Shown in pieces: positions 25,190 to 37,510 of a stretch of DNA of 64,000 nt. Positions within the stretch are counted from its first letter, which is position 1. Each line of letters opens with the position of its first letter. The notes beneath the pieces were generated by a model that was not told the origin of the DNA, searched no databases, and saw only the letters and a list, made by a program, of their open reading frames with translations. The translations under genes were made by a program, and so were the position numbers. Origin of the DNA: Paraspadella gotoi (taxonomy: Eukaryota; Chaetognatha); NCBI GenBank assembly GCA_051294375.1, contig CM119268.1:2725292-2789291 (forward strand), read 5' to 3'.

Positions 25190-25965
25190 CTCCTCTTCTA
25201 CACCATCTCCTCTCGGCCCTGGGCTCGGGTGCTCAGGGGCTGAACGGGGAACCCGATGATGGGCGAGGTATCGATACTAATAGCCGAATATCTTCTTCTC
25301 TTTCTTTCGAAAAATTTGGATATAAGTTTTTAAAAACTTTCTTACAGCCGGGGGTTAATTTCTACCTCCCGCCCTTCTCTCTACCTTCGGCGAGCTTTCA
25401 CCGGTCGGGCCCTGACGGCCACCTGTTGTGCAGCTCGTATACTGTCAGGATTTATTTTGTATATATCCTTCGACCCACTGTGACAGCGTCCGTAAGTGCA
25501 CGTCGGTCGCGGTGGAAGACCCGACACCTCTCCCCCTTCGAGAGAGATTCTCTTCGAATGGCGACCGCCGGGAGCTACCGCCCACCGCGCGCGCACGCTC
25601 GCCGCAGTTCCTCGAACCGATCGATTCGGGCGAAGGACTTCCTTCCTGGGCGGCGCCGCGTATCGATACCCGGCATCCCCGCTGAGCGAGGGACTTCTTG
25701 ATCCTTCACTGGCTGTGAGCTTGCACGGCTCAATACTGTTGATTTTTTTCGCTATTCGGCTCCCCATCGCGCTCTGGCCCGAGAAAGTGATCAAGAATAA
25801 TCGGCCATAACTACGCTGCCGGCGTGCTGATGACAATGCCGCTATTCGTCGGGTCCCACCGCTCCCCTCGTCTAGCACTATACAAGTAGAAGTCACGCGG
25901 TCTCCCCGCCCCGCGTGCGATGACGGCGGAAGAAACAATTTAACGGAGAGCGTTCGGTGTAGAGA
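25190..25965. other. GC/CpG-rich segment with two GTATCGATAC palindromes
   Basis: The segment is clearly richer in G+C and CpG than its surroundings and spans the position of the 25-N gap in copy 2 (28766-28790). GTATCGATAC occurs at 25268-25277 and 25660-25669; its TATCGATA core is the DRE motif bound by DREF in Drosophila. A 185-codon minus frame (25381-25938) is open, but other frames are open too and no domain is visible. A CpG-rich promoter is possible. Confidence 0.4.
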
Positions 25966-26426
25966 GGGTGGGTATAGAAGTTAATGAAAATCCTTTATCA
26001 TTTTCATGGTTTACAAAAGAAAAATGGCTTTGTCTGGAATTTGAGGAGGTTTTTTGGCCAAATTCGCCGTCTCAACGCTATATGGTAGATTTCGGGAAAA
26101 GCATTTTTTTGGGACACAAATTACGGAACACCCATGAGGGGGGAATCTCAGAGTTGAGGCAAAGAAAGACAAACGAAGCGTAGGTTGGCCGATTGACGAA
26201 GGAGGAGGCTGTGCACAGTTTTCGATTTTTCTCCCGCAGAAATGTGAGCTTCGTCCCGCGACTTTCTTCGTGCCACCATCGTTACAGGGAAGCGGTTGGG
26301 ATCTCTATTCAACAACCTCTTAGACGATTCTCTCGAAAAACCTGGTGAGGACATATAGTCAAACGCGTCTCATCGTAAAGAAGCATAAGGTCGAGATAAT
26401 AAATGACTCTTCCAAAAACCTTCACC

Positions 26427-26451
26427 NNNNNNNNNNNNNNNNNNNNNNNNN
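26427..26451. other. 25-N scaffold gap
   Basis: Placeholder-sized gap separating the two copies of the 23.1-29.0 kb duplication. Confidence 0.98.
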
Positions 26452-28194
26452 GAGAGAGAGAGAAAAGCCCGGCTTAAATTATTGGCGACATTGAGAAACG
26501 GTCAGTTGTGGATCTCTAATGGATTCTCGGAGGAAACGAGGAAAGCAAAGGGATGAAGAAAAAGAAAAGGAAGGAAAAAAATGGAATAAAAATAAGTTTG
26601 AGAAGAAGTAAAGGAATAGAATATAATATATTGTTAAGGAGGAAGGAATAACTAACGATTTCCAGAAAAGCAGCTTGGTTAAAATAATTTTTAAAAAATA
26701 ATAAATTCTATAGAAAATATATATTTTTTTTAAGAAAAAGGTTTTCGTGTTTGGGTTAAAGAAGAGAATGATATAAGGGACAAATTATTATGATGTTTAT
26801 GTCTGTCTATAGTCGTATTATTATTATCATCGGCTTTTTTAACAAGGTCGTTGTTAACAGAAAGTTATTCGTCGTCGTTGTTAACGTCGTCGTTGAAATT
26901 CTCGGTATCGTCATAACCAAAGATTTTGATTTGTCTTCACGTTTGAAGGTTTTAGAGTGAAGGGTTGAGAGTGAAGGTTTGAGAGTGAAGGGTTGAGAGT
27001 GAAGTGTTGAGAGTGAAGGTTTTGAGAGCGAATGGTTGAGAGTGAAGGTTGAGAGTGAAGGTTTGAGAGTGAAAGGATGAAATGTGTTTAAATTTAAAGA
27101 CGTTTATACATATATGTACGTACTTCGTCAGTTAATGATTAGCCAAAAAAATAATGTTAAAAAAGTATTCGTTAAAACATTTCAAACGATAGACAAGAGT
27201 CCGCAAAAATCCCAAAAAAGGGGAAAATATGTTGAGACGAAGTGAAGATTCGCAAAGGCACAATAACTCGACCGGAAGTGAATTCTGGGTTTTGGGGGAG
27301 ATAAGGGGTTGGGGCGAAAGTGAGAGAGACTCGACTCCTTTTATCTTTTTATTTGAAAAGGAATTATGTGGTTTCGGGGTTTGAGGTATGGGGGGAAGCA
27401 GTGAGAGAGGACAAAGAAAGTTCGCCTAAATATGGACAAGCAGAGGGTCTCTCAAGCTCTTCGTGATCTTGAATACTTTTTCACATTTTCTGAGCGAGAA
27501 GATAAAGCAAGAAAAAAGAGAATCACGTCCACGTTCACTAAGAAAATACATAGAAATTACATTATTCATACAACGGAATTATCAACGGTTTTGTTTCGTT
27601 TTTAAGTTCTCCCATTTTGTTCTTTTCTAGCGCGTCATTTTATGAATTTTTCTAATTTCTTTTTCCGGTCCTCTACTGCTCTAGCGTTTCTCGTCCTACG
27701 AGCCGAGAAAAAAAGGGAAAAAAAGGAAAAAAGAAATAAAGAAAAAAAAAGAAAAGTATAATGAAAGAAGAACGCCGCGTAAGTCGGCCGGTTCTCGCTT
27801 CCGCCCGCCCCCTTCAACCCAAAAGGCCGCCGGGTTTCCATCGGCCGGTGGAGACCTGCGGGACGAATATCGTCATTCTGTCCTTAATTCTTTCGGCTTC
27901 TTCTTTTCCGACCTTATCCGACGCCCGGGAATCTCCATCCTCTTCCTCTCAGTTCGTCAGTCTCTCATGTATTCTCTCTGTCATCTCTCTCTCTCATATT
28001 AGTCTCTCTCATCTCATCACTCACACACACACACCAAAAGGGTCTCGAATCCCAGGCGCCGGAATTTTGGGTGACTTTTATGAGAAAAATCTGAGTTATG
28101 AGCAGCGAAAGAAGCGATAGAGGAGAATCGATAGAAAGAAGGGAAATATGCGAGAAGCGATTGCGAAATGACTATGCATCGTATGCAAAAAAGA

Positions 28195-28565
28195 GATGTT
28201 TGGAAAAAGCGATCGACAAATTACACTATGGAAAAAATTAAAACAAAAATCCATTCAAAAAAAAAAGTGTGGGAAAAAAAAACCCACATGAAGAATCATA
28301 TTTACTAATCAGCAATTACTAATTAAAAAGGACAAGCTTTGTGGTTGAAGGAAATCGACTTACTCCCTCCACCCTCTCTCCACCCTCTCTCCGATGTTTG
28401 GAAAAAGCGATTCGACCCAAATTACACTATGGAAAAAATTAAACCAAAAAAGCCTATACAAAAAAAAAGTGTGGGAGAAAAAAAACCCACCATGAAGATC
28501 CATATTTACTAATCAGCAATTACTAGTTTATAAGACAAGCCTTCGTAGTTGAATGAAATCGACCT
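28195..28565. repeat. Imperfect tandem duplication of about 190 bp
   Basis: The block starting GATGTTTGGAAAAAGCGAT at about 28195 recurs at about 28393, each followed by AAAGTGTGGGA, AAAAACCCAC, TACTAATCAGCAATTACTA and a CTCCACCCTCTCTCC end. Copies differ mainly by indels and sit 200 bp before a 25-N gap, so contig-end overlap is the likeliest cause. Confidence 0.8.
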
Positions 28566-28765
28566 CTACAACCTCCACCCTTCTCTCCACCCTCTCTCAC
28601 CCTCTCTCCCCCTTCTCTCCACCCTCTCTTCCCCTCTCTCCCTCGTGCACATTCCTTACATTCCTGCTCCCCCCCCATCTCTCCGACCGCGGACGCAACT
28701 ATTAAAACCCCAAATCGCATTCATCGGCACCTGCCCGCTTCCTCCCGCAGATAATATCAGAAATA

Positions 28766-28790
28766 NNNNNNNNNNNNNNNNNNNNNNNNN
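28766..28790. other. 25-N scaffold gap
   Basis: Placeholder-sized gap inside copy 2. The GC-rich stretch at 25190-25965 in copy 1 may be the missing sequence. Confidence 0.98.
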
Positions 28791-29039
28791 AATCGTCTGC
28801 TTCGCCATCGTCCTGTCAGATATAAAGTAGTTCTCTCGTTACGATGAAATTATCTTCGTTATATCATTCTTGTTTAACAAACAAATGCCTTTGTCTGAAA
28901 TTGAGGGTTTTTTTTGCCAATCGCGTCAACTTGTAAATCAAACATTTTTTGAAAAATAAACCAAATTACAAACAAACGAACATTTCCTAGAAATGAGCGT
29001 CAGTTTTTTCCGAGAAATGAGCTTCCATTCGTCATCTCT

Positions 29040-29720
29040 TCAACTTCGATACGAAAACTCGATATAAACGTCATCGTAAAAACAAATAAGGCGAAGAAAA
29101 ACCTCAAACCTTACCCCTCCCCCCCTCTCCTCCCCCCTCCGTACCCCATCCGCCACCCCCCTCACTTTCCCTCGATCTCGATGGAACCGTGGAATCGTCT
29201 CCGTCCGAAAGAATCCAATCGAACCATAAAAAGGGAGGATAACTCGACGTCTCGTCCCATAACCGAATTCCGCCCCGGGATTTATTTGGCTGGGGAAAGA
29301 AGGGGAAATCAGAGGTGGAAACGGGAGAGTGGGAGGTGGAAAAAGGTAAATGAAAAGGTGGACACGGGGAGGTGGGTTGTGGACGAAGATGAGAAAAGGG
29401 AAAGTGGGAACGGATTTTAATCGGAGGTGGAAATGTTGTTTGTCGAAATGAGAATGCAAGAATACCTGGCATCATTTTTGATGATTTTGGTAAAGGGAAG
29501 AATTGTAGAACCCAAGCGGCAAAGTGAAAAAATGAAATATGTATTTGAATTTCAATTATTTGAGATGGAAACAATTAAAGCAAACATGACGAATGGTCTT
29601 GACGTCAAAACGTCAATAAATTCGTTATCATCATTATCATCATCCTCGTCACAATAGAGTATATATATCTTTAAGGGGAAGGTAATTTTGACGAGATTGA
29701 AAGTCTACTTTCAAAGCCAA
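29040..29720. other. No gene seen; G/C-strand-biased DNA
   Basis: The C-rich strand at 29100-29170 and G-rich strand at 29290-29430 leave overlapping long frames open on both strands. Neither has recognisable domains. Confidence 0.5.
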
Positions 29721-29725
29721 TCCCT

Positions 29726-29751
29726 CTATCTCTCTCTCTCTCACTCTCTCT

Positions 29752-29825
<74 letters not shown>

Positions 29826-30162
29826 CTCCTCTCTCCACCTCCCGTCCCTATTTATCGTCCCTTCTATCAACATTGAAACTCCTTTCGCTAAAGCGAGCGT
29901 TCTTAAGGATTTAAATTCTCTGCTCCTAATTCTTGTTCTAAAGTGAAAACCTCTCTCTCTTTCTCTCTCTCTCTCCTCTCTCTTCTCTCTGCTCCCTCTC
30001 CAGTACTCGTAGAATATTTTGAAGGGTCGGGCTGGAGAAAGACTACCCCCATTTTTTTTCTCCCACATAAAAATTCAACTCTCTCGTTTTCAATCTCTCT
30101 CTCTCTATCTCCTCTCTCTCTCTCTCTCTTCTCATCTCTCTCTCTCTTCTCTCTCTCACCGG
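29726..30162. repeat. Cluster of (CT)n arrays
   Basis: CT tracts at about 29728-29823, 29950-29990 and 30080-30160 are separated by short unique DNA. The 194-codon minus frame across 29903-30487 is open only because of these tracts and the following GTC repeat. Confidence 0.9.
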
Positions 30163-30283
30163 GGTGAATCGCGATGGTGAATTCGATCATCGGCTGGAAA
30201 AAAAATTCACGAAAATCGTGAGTTCTAGTGACGTCATTCACATATTCACCGGAAATTCGTTCGAAAATTTGCACGAGAGAATA

Positions 30284-30488
30284 ATGGTCGTCGTCGTCGT
30301 CGTCGTCGTCTTCGTCGTCGTCGGCGTCTTCGTCGTCGTCGGCGTCGTCGTCCATTTTGTTTACGTTCTGGATCGATGCAATCGCATTAGTCATCAACGC
30401 TCTTGTCATCGTAGAAGTTGTCGTCGTTGTCGTCGTCGTCGTCGTCGTCTTCATCGTCTTCCTCATCGTCGTCGTCTTCGATGTCATC
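30284..30488. repeat. (GTC)n / CGTCGT trinucleotide region
   Basis: GTCGTC triplets with GGCGTCTTCGTC variants. On + it reads as poly-Val or poly-Arg, on - as poly-Asp/Thr. Similar regions occur near 38082-38110, 47039-47090, 47500-47590, 48060-48110, 49448-49500 and 60497-60590. Confidence 0.85.
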
Positions 30489-31005
30489 GTCGCTTTTAAT
30501 CCAAGTCTTCGTCATCGTCATCCCTAACGCCGACGTCGACTTTTCAATTCGTCGACGTCAACCTTAATCTCGTCGCTGTCATCTTCGATTACCTCACGCT
30601 CGTCGCTCGCCTCGTTGTTGTGGTCGTCGTTGTTGTTAGCGAAGAACAAGCGCAAAAATAGGAAAGTTTTAAAAGTAAAAATATTGAAGGAATTTGTTTT
30701 TTAATTATTTTTTATTATTTTTATTTTTATTATTTTTTTAATTTTTTAAAATTTTTTTTTTTTCTTGTGTAAAAAAAATTTTCGGTTTTGGTGAAAAAAA
30801 AATTAGTCGGTGATAAAAGGAATATAGCAAGATTATGAATTTTAAGGATAAATCCAACGAAGGCACTCAATAAAACAGGCCCTTTGACCCTTTGGCCCTC
30901 GTTAAGCTCTGTCATCTAATTATTATCATCTGTGACCACACGTTTCAGAGTGATGATCTGAGGTAGTCCCAAAGTCCCTTGTTAGACAAATGCCTTTACA
31001 GTAAG

Positions 31006-31038
31006 AGTAGAGTAGAGTAGAGTAGAGTAGAGTAGAGT
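31006..31038. repeat. (TAGAG)n pentanucleotide repeat
   Basis: Six perfect AGAGT units, followed by diverged GAGTTGAGTT copies and a second TAGAGTAC cluster to about 31125. Confidence 0.9.
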
Positions 31039-31211
31039 TAGAGTTGAGTTTTGAGTTGAAGTTGACGTTGCAGTTTGAGTTTTTGAGTTGAGTAGAGTAC
31101 AGTACAGTAGGGTCGAGTAGAGTCGCTCTCTCTCTGAACTGACTTCCCCTCCTCTTCATTTGACAACCGAATCTTCTTCACCGTGAAACTTCACCCCTTC
31201 TTTAGCTCTCT

Positions 31212-31236
31212 NNNNNNNNNNNNNNNNNNNNNNNNN
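31212..31236. other. 25-N scaffold gap
   Basis: Placeholder-sized gap. Sequence texture changes abruptly on its right side. Confidence 0.98.
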
Positions 31237-34200
31237 AAAAAAGAAGAGATTGCTTGCACGAACACACAGCATTATAAGCAATGAAGTAAATTGCAAAACA
31301 ATCAGCTTTCTCAGCCCAGTACCGCCCAAGAATCAGTTAATCCTGCCTCCACTTTAGGAACAAGCGCCCCTCTCATCTGAGGTGGGTTGGCCGGCGGTTC
31401 CAGACGCCGCATGCACTCGCTCTGGCTCGCGCATCATCGCCGGGTCATAGGCTATTCCACATCCGCGCTATTGTCGCGCTAGTAACGAGATGCGACGTGA
31501 TCTCCACGAGGCGCCACAGGGACCTACATCCGTCCAGCTCTTCTCGATTCGGACACTCGCGGAGTATATGCTGCCGTCACACACGTGGGGCCGGGAGCTT
31601 GAGAGTCGACATCAGAGAACAAGATTAAGTACCTGATATAGAGCGTGCTATCAGAGTGTAGTCGAGAGACTATTTTCGTTGTTCATCTGTCTATCTTACT
31701 ATTCTGACTAGATATCTTGATATTAACCTGAAATATTTAGGGTGGCCGTTTTTTACTGTTCCTGATTAATTTAAAACATCTCATTGGTCCGCTTGCTCTC
31801 TCCTCTACTACTTCTCTCAGAGTATTAGTCGTTATAATTCTTAGTTTTATTTGAATTCTTCTAAATCTAGCTTCTTGACTTTTCTTTTTTTTCTTCTGCT
31901 CTTTCTTCCGAGGAGGTCTTTCTGTCTCTTATTCTCATCATTTCTTTTCATTCTTTCTATTATTTTTTTAATGAGTATATCATTATTTTTAACATGACGC
32001 ATGTATTTTTCATTAGCTAAAATAGTAAATTTAGTGACGTCGGAAACAGAAACAAGAATGCTATCAAAACTTCATTAAGGTCAGGGCTACAAAACAATTT
32101 ATCATCAGAACATTCATAGTGGGGTTTCATCCTCATACATATCAGTATATGGCGACTCACCGGATCAGCCGTGCAGCATGAGAATGTCATGTTGTGAGGC
32201 TGAGGCTGTGAAAGAATCCGTGTAGGAGAAGCGCCACCACCTTTCCGCGTATTGTCACGGGGATCCTGTCCTCAGGGGCAAATGCTGTAACATTATGGCA
32301 CAATAGAGTGGTGTGGCCCACACATACAATACAGGCATTTTTAAGGCAAAGTTAGCCACTGTTCAGAGTCCCAAATGGTATCTATCTCACAGACATCTAT
32401 AACATCTAACCATTTCTTTTCCATATAACGAATCTTCAGTCTCTGTCAGTTGCGACAGTATCTTTTCAAAATTCAGCTTTCGCACAACCTTCATCACATC
32501 GTGCCATATCATCGTTCGACAGACATATCATCGAAAATGCTCAAAGGCGTTCATCTGTGAGGCATGACCTGCTCATGTCGCATTCACATCTCTGAAGTAT
32601 CGACACTGGACGAGAACCACTCTCGGTTGACGCTTGTAAATAGGTTGACACCCATTGCGTCTAAACACCGTAGAGCCCCACTTCTTGCACTGTTGAGCCA
32701 AGTCCGTTCCACGTCGATCTCCGCTCACGCTAGGCGCTCTGATGGACAGCGATGCAATATCCAACCGTCGCCTCTCTCAATCTTCCTTTTTAGCATCAGT
32801 GCTCCCCACGTCAAATTTTCTACAACATGGATCCAATCTTTCTATCTGTGAGAAAGATGATGAAGTCCGTCTAAACTATCAACTTTCTCGCCCGTGATGG
32901 TACTGATGGATTGCTGTGCACTTTTTCCGGCGCAGTATTCTCGCCTTTAGTAAGCTCACATCTGGATTGATTCAACTACCAGTTATTCTCTTGTTGAATA
33001 ACACGTAGGCTCTCTCTGTCATACCTATTTGCATGCGGGCTCACACTTTCCTGGGGTTCGCCTATACAGTTTAGTGGTGCAAGCCAAAAATACTATAATG
33101 ACATGGCTTCACATGTCATGCGCTTAGGTAGAACGCTGTTCCAAGCGATGAGAGCAGGATTCTGTTTTCCAGGCGAGTAGTATGCAGAGGAGAGAGAGAG
33201 TTAGGTTATGGACGCAAGATAGATCGCTTAGAGCAAGCATGAGACAGAGAAAGGAGTTACGAGAGACGATGATTTGCAGTATGAGAGAGCACCAAGAGAG
33301 AATGTCAGTATGATGAGTACGTTAGAGAGAAGATCTGCCAGAAGACTGCTTAAGATAAGAGTAGTATTCCTGCAGAGAGTAGGGGATATATTCATATATG
33401 TCAGCTCTTTAAAATCTTTCTCACTATTATGTATATTTGTTACGTCAGTATGAGTCCATGTCCATGTAGAATAGACAAATGTGAGTTTCGAAGCTACTTG
33501 ATAGCTGATCATGCTATATCACACCGAATCGTCAGTAGCTTTCAAGTCCTGTTATTAACATGGGATTGCAAGTCATAACTGCTCGCATATGCAGTTCCAG
33601 ACATCAACATGATTACTATGTCTATCTCGCACAAAACAGGTTAGCGTGCGGAAATTTTCCGATGTTTCTAGACATCAATGCCTAACACAGACGATGGAAT
33701 CCTTTTTTGGTCAAATTAGCAGCATGTCATGACCGAAGTATCGCACTTTGAATACATAATTAATTCATGATATAAATCTATATAAGGTACTGGTATTCTC
33801 CGTGAGAACCAGCTAAACGTTAGTTAGTATCTGCACTCTAGGACATGTTAACAAACGAAAAAGATCGCCAAGCTTTGCAGCGCATAGCTATATCTGTCTA
33901 GGGTCGATCGACTCTGTCGAGAGAGACAAGGCGATGATACGTATGTCAATCGCTGATAGAACCTAGACGACGACACACTTCGTCGCAGTTATATCTGTCT
34001 CATTTCCAATCACTGTTTGCGGAGGAGAGTGAACGGATTGCGACTGTAGACGCTAATGTCTCGTCCACGCAGCTAGCATTGGATCTCCTACATTTGTGTG
34101 AATTATCCTGTATCAGATAATCGGCGACTGTGCACTACGATTCTGGCGTACTAATTACGCAGAGGTCTCGCAACTTGAGAGACTTAGCCTATAGCGTATC

Positions 34201-35680
34201 CCGCACAGACTTAAATGTAGTCCAGCTGTCTTGTTTCATTAAACAGAAAGATCTGCGTAATGCGGTTCTCTATCTGGTTCTATGCGTTCTGTGGAGCGGC
34301 GTCCTTCGGGCAGGAGTGCATTGTGCGGTTTAATGGCTGGTTGTGGCAGAGCCAGTGTTCGGAGTCGCGTAACAAGTACGAGTCGGTGGAGCTGCCGAGG
34401 CAGGTGTCTTTACAGGTTGTCGGCACAGGAAGAGGATCGGCGGTGAAAGCGGCCCGCCCGCGACGTGTGCAGGCGCACAAAGTACCGATGCGATCTACAC
34501 CACTCAATTCAGGCGAGAAACAGACGTATTTTCTACAGAAAGGACGATACGACGTAATTTTTTTATATCTGAATTCATTTCAGTCAATATATAATGGTAC
34601 TCTTCACTATCATCCGTGATACTGAGAATGACATATCTCTATGAAATTTATGTTATCGTACATGTTAGTCTAGCTTTTAGGCTATACGAGTGCAATTTCT
34701 CTTATTCACTTCTATCTATTATTTATCTTTGTTTATCTATATCATATTCTGTGTGATCCGCAACTTCGCATTCTCTCTATTCTTTTACATTATTCTTTTT
34801 GCAGCTGCTTTATAATGAGGGTCAAATTCATGCTTATGAGATATCTTTGTAAACTTCTAATCTCTTATATATAACAAATACTATTTTACTAAAATATATT
34901 CTATGCATAGTGTCGTCGTCGAGTCCTAGAAATCACCCTTGCTTGACTCTATCTTTTCATCGCATTCCATTATGCGTGTTCACTCTATGGCTCTGTCTTC
35001 ACCTAATCTCATTCGTTCTTCCAGGTGACGAGCTTCAATCAACGTTTGCGTTATCACAACCTTCGCCGGTGTTTCAGTCACGTGGATTCACGTAGTCGAA
35101 GTTCGAAATCCTCACTTTCACACTCTGATTATCATCATCCTTGTTCAGAATCGTGAGCTTAATATGGCCTTGGCCTCCCCTCTGCGCTTTGTCCTTCCTG
35201 CGCGTTAATTTGTGCCAAAGGAAAAGGACAAGGATTCCCACCGGGGCTCCTGTCCTCTCCTCGGTCCATCTCGCACGCATAGCAATGTTCACATATTTGG
35301 AGAGTTGGTTCGAGAAATTGAGATCGTCGGGAGACTCGGCAAGACTTTTGAGGCAAAGCTTGGTCTGCTTCCTATTCAGTGAATCCTTCAATATTTCGGA
35401 CAGCTCTCCAAGTAGTTACCCGGCGGATGTAGTCACGTCGTTCATCCGTCGAGTCTTCCGCGGCGTCTTGCCGCATGTCTCCTGGTAACCGCGCTCATGT
35501 GACGGCCCGTATGCAGGTCTGCGTTGGACACGTGCACAACACTCGAGAGCGAACTATATGACTCCGCTTTGAGAGTCGCGGGTCACTTCCTTCCACTCTT
35601 CATTCTGTCTTGGTCTCTGCTCAGACTTCCATGTGGAGTCTAATCTCGATCAGTATTGTTATCATCGTTGTGGTGAAACA
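31237..35680. other. Segment of anomalous texture, probably unpolished sequence
   Basis: About 4.4 kb starts directly after a 25-N gap. It has almost no long homopolymers or clean microsatellites and is more even in base composition than its flanks. Degraded versions of local repeats appear, for example a ragged GA-rich run at 33185-33345 and GTCGTCG at 34911. Clean poly-A returns at about 35680. This looks like single-pass read sequence; genes here could be hidden by indels. Confidence 0.6.
35074..35480 (-). pseudogene. Possible coding fragment with a frame break (unrecognised)
   Basis: A 105-codon minus frame (35391 to 35074) ends in a stop. It has coding-like codon choice (AAG, GTG, CTC, GCC) and a charged, varied composition, beginning KDSLNRKQTKLCLKSLAESP. 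Immediately upstream another frame (about 35385-35475) is also open and reads DERRDYIRRVTTWRAVRN, so one indel could join them. I recognise no family. It sits in probable low-accuracy sequence; chance or a transposon remnant are equally possible. Confidence 0.2.
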
Positions 35681-36640
35681 AAAAAAAAGGTTGGATAGAG
35701 AAAGAAAAAAAAATTGTTCAAATCATTCAATTAAAGTTCTAATTTTAAGTTTAAAAATAGGTAAAAAAGATCGAAAATAAAGTTGCTTCAATTATAGTGG
35801 AATTCGTTGGTCAAAGCCAAATTATTCAACAGAATTTTCTACAAAACAAAATTGAATTTAAATCAAATACAAAACAATTCGTAAAAATGCCGTTTTGTCA
35901 ATTCAGATCAATTTTCAATAAAGATTTCTCAGTTACGGAAATCACTGGTTACAAATATCGAAATAAGGACGGCAAGTAAAGCAAACAAGAAAAAACATAG
36001 AATCATTCAGCGTCAATTCATGTATCATCGGTTAAAGCATTACGACTTAACCAATCAATCAAATCATCAACTTATGACCGATTCACCTTGTTGGATTGAT
36101 GTCGGTTCCGATCCGAAGGTTGGCGTGACAAGCTTTGATGGCATTAATCCAATTCATGTCAATCATAAAACAAGCTTACGGCCGTTGAAGCGAGAATGGT
36201 TATTTTCTTACTGGTAGAGAGACCTTGGACTCTCCAACGCGTCGCAGGGTAGGAATGGCTCGTCGTGAGGGTAGGGGCTCAACTGCATCTGACAAGAACT
36301 CCCGAACAGTACGTATTATAAGCTGGAGATGCTCTCAAAAGAAAATATATAAAAAAGTCCGAATCGTAAAAGTAAATAAAATGTAATAAAAAATATTAAA
36401 ATCAGCACGAAAATCAGCCGTAAATCAACAAAAATCCAGCAAAAATCATACAAAAAATTACCCGAAGAAATAACGCGATCCGTGGAAAAAAGTCGTAAGA
36501 AAATAAGTGTGATGTTTCGCAGAAGAAAATCGTAAGGAATCGTGAATCAAAGTCTGGTCTGTCTCTTAAAAAATGTGATCTAGTGCAATCTGAATTTGTC
36601 TTGTTTGAGTACTGTCCAAGTAAAGTTTGGAGAGAGTAGA
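35681..36640. other. No gene seen; AT-rich DNA
   Basis: AT-rich with several short open frames (35797-35979, 36020-36217) and no recognisable domain. The second reads MYHRLKHYDLTNQSNHQL and could be an exon, but no splice evidence is clear. Confidence 0.45.
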
Positions 36641-36938
36641 GAGAGAGAAAGAGAGAGGGAGGAGAAAGAGTGGAGAAAGAGTCAGGTCCAGTCCCGTCCC
36701 GGTCGATCGTCAATCGGTCGAAAAATGGGTCGGATCTGGCCGTCTCGTCGGTCTCGCGGCCTTTTCTCTTCAGAGAGTCTCTCTCTCTCTCTTTCTCGTT
36801 CTGTGACTAAATTCCTCTCGCTCCCTCTTCTCTCACACTCACTCAACTCTGTCTCTGTCTCACTCTCACACTCTCACTTCAAAGCGAAAATTAAAAAGAA
36901 AAGGAAAACACTTAGATTTAAAAAAAGATTAAAAAAAA

Positions 36939-37241
36939 NNNNNNNNNNNNNNNNNNNNNNNNNNNNNNNNNNNNNNNNNNNNNNNNNNNNNNNNNNNNNN
37001 NNNNNNNNNNNNNNNNNNNNNNNNNNNNNNNNNNNNNNNNNNNNNNNNNNNNNNNNNNNNNNNNNNNNNNNNNNNNNNNNNNNNNNNNNNNNNNNNNNNN
37101 NNNNNNNNNNNNNNNNNNNNNNNNNNNNNNNNNNNNNNNNNNNNNNNNNNNNNNNNNNNNNNNNNNNNNNNNNNNNNNNNNNNNNNNNNNNNNNNNNNNN
37201 NNNNNNNNNNNNNNNNNNNNNNNNNNNNNNNNNNNNNNNNN
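36939..37241. other. Sized scaffold gap (303 N)
   Basis: Flanked by A-rich sequence on the left and GGGGG plus purine-rich sequence on the right. Confidence 0.98.
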
Positions 37242-37431
37242 GGGGGACGAAGAAGGGGATGAAAAAATTGGGTAAGGGGTGTGGGAGAGAGGAAGGAAAG
37301 GGAAAGAGAGGAAAGAGGGGACAGAGAAATAGAGAGGAAAGACGAGGGAAAGGATGAAGAGAACTAGTGAAGACCTGAGAGTAAAAAGAAGGGATTGAAA
37401 TGGAAAAGAGGGAATCTGTGGGCGGATTCCT

Positions 37432-37510
37432 TGTGGGCTGAGTCGATGTGGGTGTATTCCTCGTGAGTGGATTCCATTTTGGGAGGATTCCTTGTGGGTG
37501 GAGTCCCCAT
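37432..37510. repeat. GATTCCTTGTGGGTG short tandem repeat
   Basis: About five units of 15-18 bp (GGATTCCTTGTGGGYTG with variants GAGTCGATGTGGGTG and GATTCCTCGTGAGTG). On the minus strand it reads as an STHKES/PTRNPP-like repeat. Confidence 0.75.

Larger units (their letters stand above)
23095..26260. repeat. Duplicated segment, copy 1 (probable gap-fill artefact)
   Basis: The stretch matches 26452-29035 in the same order, with frequent one- and few-base indels and copy 1 usually the longer. It starts right after a GA-rich array at 22995-23095, and copy 2 starts with GA repeat right after a 25-N gap. This fits a raw-read extension across a GA-caused break. No gene is recognised in it. Confidence 0.85.
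26452..29035. repeat. Duplicated segment, copy 2
   Basis: Matches 23095-26260 collinearly. The best-conserved part is about 27745-28030, which is identical to about 24508-24790 by eye. It contains the minisatellite at 26953-27078 and a 25-N gap at 28766-28790, across which the homology continues (25984-26130 matches 28846-28990). Confidence 0.85.

Noticed and set aside
25381-25938. 185-codon minus frame in the GC-rich block
   Set aside because: Other frames are open over the same stretch, composition is Arg/Ser/Gly-rich and no motif is recognised; sequence accuracy here is doubtful.
29903-30487. 194-codon minus frame rich in Asp and Thr
   Set aside because: It is a translation of CT arrays and the GTC trinucleotide region; no non-repetitive domain.
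32400-32764. Possible transposase-like peptide fragments on the minus strand
   Set aside because: Only short frames with no catalytic motif, in a low-accuracy segment; resemblance too weak to name.
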